From positions 4,164,196-4,228,195 of the forward strand of contig NZ_KI421517.1 of the NCBI RefSeq assembly GCF_000473365.1: 64,000 bases of DNA, written 5' to 3'. The position numbers and the translations under genes were made by a program. This document shows, one piece after another, positions 62,050 through 64,000 of this stretch. How positions within the stretch are numbered: position 1 is the first letter of the stretch; the number at the start of each line of letters is the position of its first letter. Source of the DNA: Adhaeribacter aquaticus DSM 16391. GTDB lineage: Bacteria > Bacteroidota > Bacteroidia > Cytophagales > Hymenobacteraceae. The notes beneath the pieces were generated by a model, which saw only the letters and a program-made list of their open reading frames with translations, was not told the DNA's origin and searched no databases.

Positions 62050-63801
62050 CTAAATATTTCCTTTTCGTTTCTGATCTACTATAAATTCTGACGTACGCAT
62101 GGATAAAGCCATAATGGTCCAGGTGGCATTTTTATCGGCTTGCGAAACAAAGGGGCCACCGTCGGCAACAAACAGGTTTTTAACATCATGGGCCTGGCAG
62201 TTTCTATTCAGCACAGAATGTTTTGGGTCGTTGCCCATGCGGGTAGTACCTAATTCATGAATAATACGACCAGGAGCTGCAATGCCGTAGCCTTCTTCTT
62301 TGGTAGGCATTTTAGACAAGGCTACTCCTCCAAGGGTATCAATAATTTCCCGGAATGTTTGCTGCATGTGTTTTACCTGGTTGTACTCATAGTTGCTCCA
62401 GGTAAAATTGAACCGCAACACCGGAATACCATATTTATCTACTACGCTGGGGTCTATTTCACAGTAATTATCACGGCGGGCAATCATTTCGCCGCGGCCG
62501 GAGAAACCGATGGTGGCGCCGTAAAATCGTCGGTAATCTTCTTTGAGCTTTTGGCCATAGCCACCTCCGGTAAGTTGCGTTGGGTCTAATTTTTGCGTAG
62601 CCCCGTATTTACCTTCAATGGGTTGAGCTGAGTTATAATTGTGCAAGCCTCCCATAAAACCATAGCTGGGCATGCGGCGTCCGCCACCAAATTCTATGTG
62701 GTAACCTCTGGGGAAATCCAATTTTTTATTTTCAAGCCACCAGGGCATGTACATGTGCATGCCACCTACCCCATCTTCGTTATGCGGGTGGTTGTTCATC
62801 ATTTGCGGGAAAAAGCCAGTTACATCAGTACCGGTAGAATCTGTTAAATAACGGCCTACCACATCACTTGAATTAGCCAGACCATTCGGGAACCGACTTG
62901 ATCTGGAATTTAACAACAACCTGGCCGATTCACAGGCACTGGCCGCCAATACAACAATCTTGGCGTTCACTAAAAATTCTTTGCCACTATTTACGTCTAC
63001 ATAAGAAACACCGGTAGCTAATCCTTCTTTATTTACCATTACTTCCCGTGCCATAGCTCCTGGTACTATTTTTAATCGGCCGGTTTTTAAAGCAGGCGGA
63101 ATAAGTACTGACGGCGAAGAAAAATTGGAATGGGTGGAGCAGCCCCGGTTACATTGGGAACAGTAATGGCAAGCTGGCCGACCGTTTAAAGGTTGTGTTA
63201 AAATAGAAAGCCGGGAAGGAATTACCGGAATCCCTAATTTATCACATCCTTTCTTTACCATAAGCTCATAACAACGGGGCTTGGGCGGAGGCATAAAAAT
63301 ACCATCGGGTTCGTTATAAAGCCCTTCTTTAGAACCAAATATTCCTACCAGCCGATCCAACTTATCGTAATAAGGTTTTAACTCATCATAGGAAATTGGC
63401 CAATCGTCGCCTAATCCATCGATGCTTTTCCGCCGGAAATCCAGCGGCCCAAAACGCAAAGAGATTCGTCCCCAATGGTTCGTGCGGCCTCCCAGCATTC
63501 TGGACCGAAACCAGTCAAACTTAGTACCGGTAGTGGTGGTGTAGGGTTCTCCTTCTATATTCCAGCCTCCAAATGCAGCATCAAATTCCCCGAAAGGCCG
63601 GTGCGTACCTGCTCCTCTTCTGGGCGAGTCGTATGGCCATTTAAACATATTGCCGCTCGTGGCCGAATCAAACATGGGGCCGGCTTCCAGCATCACTACA
63701 TTGGCCCCTCCTTCGGTTAGCACTTTGGCGGCCATTCCCCCTCCGGCTCCTGAGCCCACTATACAAACATCATAAACCTTTTCATTTTTGATATAGGGCA
63801 T
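62050..63801 (-). CDS. GMC family FAD oxidoreductase (sugar dehydrogenase large subunit)
   Basis: Oxidises a sugar or sugar acid with FAD; 583 aa. The ADP-binding motif is VCIVGSGAGGGMAAKVLTEGG, and the C-terminal domain has HELGTTRMGNDPKHSVL and NLFVADGGPFVSQADKNATWTIMALS. It has no signal peptide, consistent with export together with its Tat-carrying partner. A cysteine group C211-x2-C214-x2-C217-x3-C221 (CHYCSQCNRGC) may hold an Fe-S cluster, as known for FAD glucose dehydrogenase of Burkholderia. First gene of the pair; no cytochrome c subunit follows in the window. Confidence 0.92.
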   Translation of the reverse strand: MPYIKNEKVYDVCIVGSGAGGGMAAKVLTEGGANVVMLEAGPMFDSATSGNMFKWPYDSPRRGAGTHRPFGEFDAAFGGWNIEGEPYTTTTGTKFDWFRSRMLGGRTNHWGRISLRFGPLDFRRKSIDGLGDDWPISYDELKPYYDKLDRLVGIFGSKEGLYNEPDGIFMPPPKPRCYELMVKKGCDKLGIPVIPSRLSILTQPLNGRPACHYCSQCNRGCSTHSNFSSPSVLIPPALKTGRLKIVPGAMAREVMVNKEGLATGVSYVDVNSGKEFLVNAKIVVLAASACESARLLLNSRSSRFPNGLANSSDVVGRYLTDSTGTDVTGFFPQMMNNHPHNEDGVGGMHMYMPWWLENKKLDFPRGYHIEFGGGRRMPSYGFMGGLHNYNSAQPIEGKYGATQKLDPTQLTGGGYGQKLKEDYRRFYGATIGFSGRGEMIARRDNYCEIDPSVVDKYGIPVLRFNFTWSNYEYNQVKHMQQTFREIIDTLGGVALSKMPTKEEGYGIAAPGRIIHELGTTRMGNDPKHSVLNRNCQAHDVKNLFVADGGPFVSQADKNATWTIMALSMRTSEFIVDQKRKGNI

Positions 63802-63927
63802 ATGTATAAAATGTTTTAGTAAAAGGAAAATTATAGCTAATAAGGTTTAAAGCATTTGCAAGTAAACTATATAGGAATTCGGTATAAGAATTAGCTTCTT
63901 AATATAAAAATAATAAAGAAAGTTCTT

Positions 63928-64000
63928 CTAAAACTTAGGTTGTACAAACTGCTGTAAATCAGGAAAAAATTTATTAAAATCTTCTTTGTAAAAAGGATAA
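63928..64000 (-). CDS. C-terminal end of a gene cut by the right edge
   Basis: On the minus strand the last 23 codons before a TAG at 63930-63928 read YPFYKEDFNKFFPDLQQFVQPKF, well-formed protein sequence for a C-terminus. The rest lies beyond the window. It is on the same strand as the GMC gene, 126 bp upstream of its start, and may be in the same operon. The family cannot be told from this tail. Confidence 0.4.
   Translation of the reverse strand, partial: YPFYKEDFNKFFPDLQQFVQPKF

Overview
The window looks like chromosomal DNA from a non-sporulating bacterium of the phylum Bacteroidota, most likely Cytophagales near Hymenobacteraceae (Adhaeribacter/Hymenobacter-like). The genus is inferred from gene types and was not tested by any search. 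Supporting signs are AT-rich spacers, almost no Shine-Dalgarno sequences, several -7 boxes of the Bacteroidota form TAnnTTTG, abundant SPII lipoproteins, a TlpA-like redoxin with an N-terminal DUF4369-type domain, and a fused DAHP synthase/chorismate mutase. I saw no rRNA, tRNA, CRISPR array, prophage or insertion sequence.

Layout. 1-1645: 5' part of a secreted subtilase. 1925-5323: aromatic amino-acid operon on the minus strand (prephenate dehydratase, aminotransferase, DAHP synthase-chorismate mutase). It is preceded by a leader peptide holding seven consecutive Phe/Tyr codons and by an intrinsic terminator that ends just before pheA, a textbook attenuator. 5605-8914: a lipoprotein, then a molybdate ABC transporter (modA, a TOBE protein, modB, modC). 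9023-13706: queA, an M23 endopeptidase and an M28 peptidase. 14206-17274: a five-PAS histidine kinase with a GAF protein. 17912-20264: cytochrome bd oxidase. 20579-25369: a small lipoprotein and two secreted dehydrogenase-type beta-propeller proteins, one with a cytochrome c domain.

25400-30257 is the least orderly stretch. It holds two long near-perfect palindromes, a frameshifted small gene, two small winged-helix-like proteins, a fatty acid desaturase, a YodC-like protein, and an oxidoreductase pseudogene with two in-frame stops. 30524-35378: MFS efflux pump, sugar permease with ribokinase, and a short leuA. 35544-40230: a helical-repeat protein, two adjacent spore-photoproduct-lyase-family radical SAM proteins, and a membrane protein resembling Pyr4/PaxB terpene cyclases. 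40336-45637: a TlpA-like redoxin, gatB and alaS. 45841-52290: MerR regulator, dprA, class IV aminotransferase, a SatD-family protein overlapping a membrane protein gene behind an array of dyads, and a large FAD/Fe-S oxidase. 52283-60666: TPR histidine kinase, GT87-like membrane protein, thyA, two small membrane proteins, an IGHMBP2/Upf1-like helicase and a SlyD-like isomerase. 60803-64000: a DUF922-like protein, then a Tat-exported FAD sugar dehydrogenase pair, and the tail of one more gene.

Most of the window is ordinary core metabolism. The best leads are the Phe/Tyr attenuator, the SatD/membrane-protein module with competing dyads, the adjacent SPL homologues next to a terpene-cyclase-like protein, and the decaying genes around 25.6-30.3 kb.
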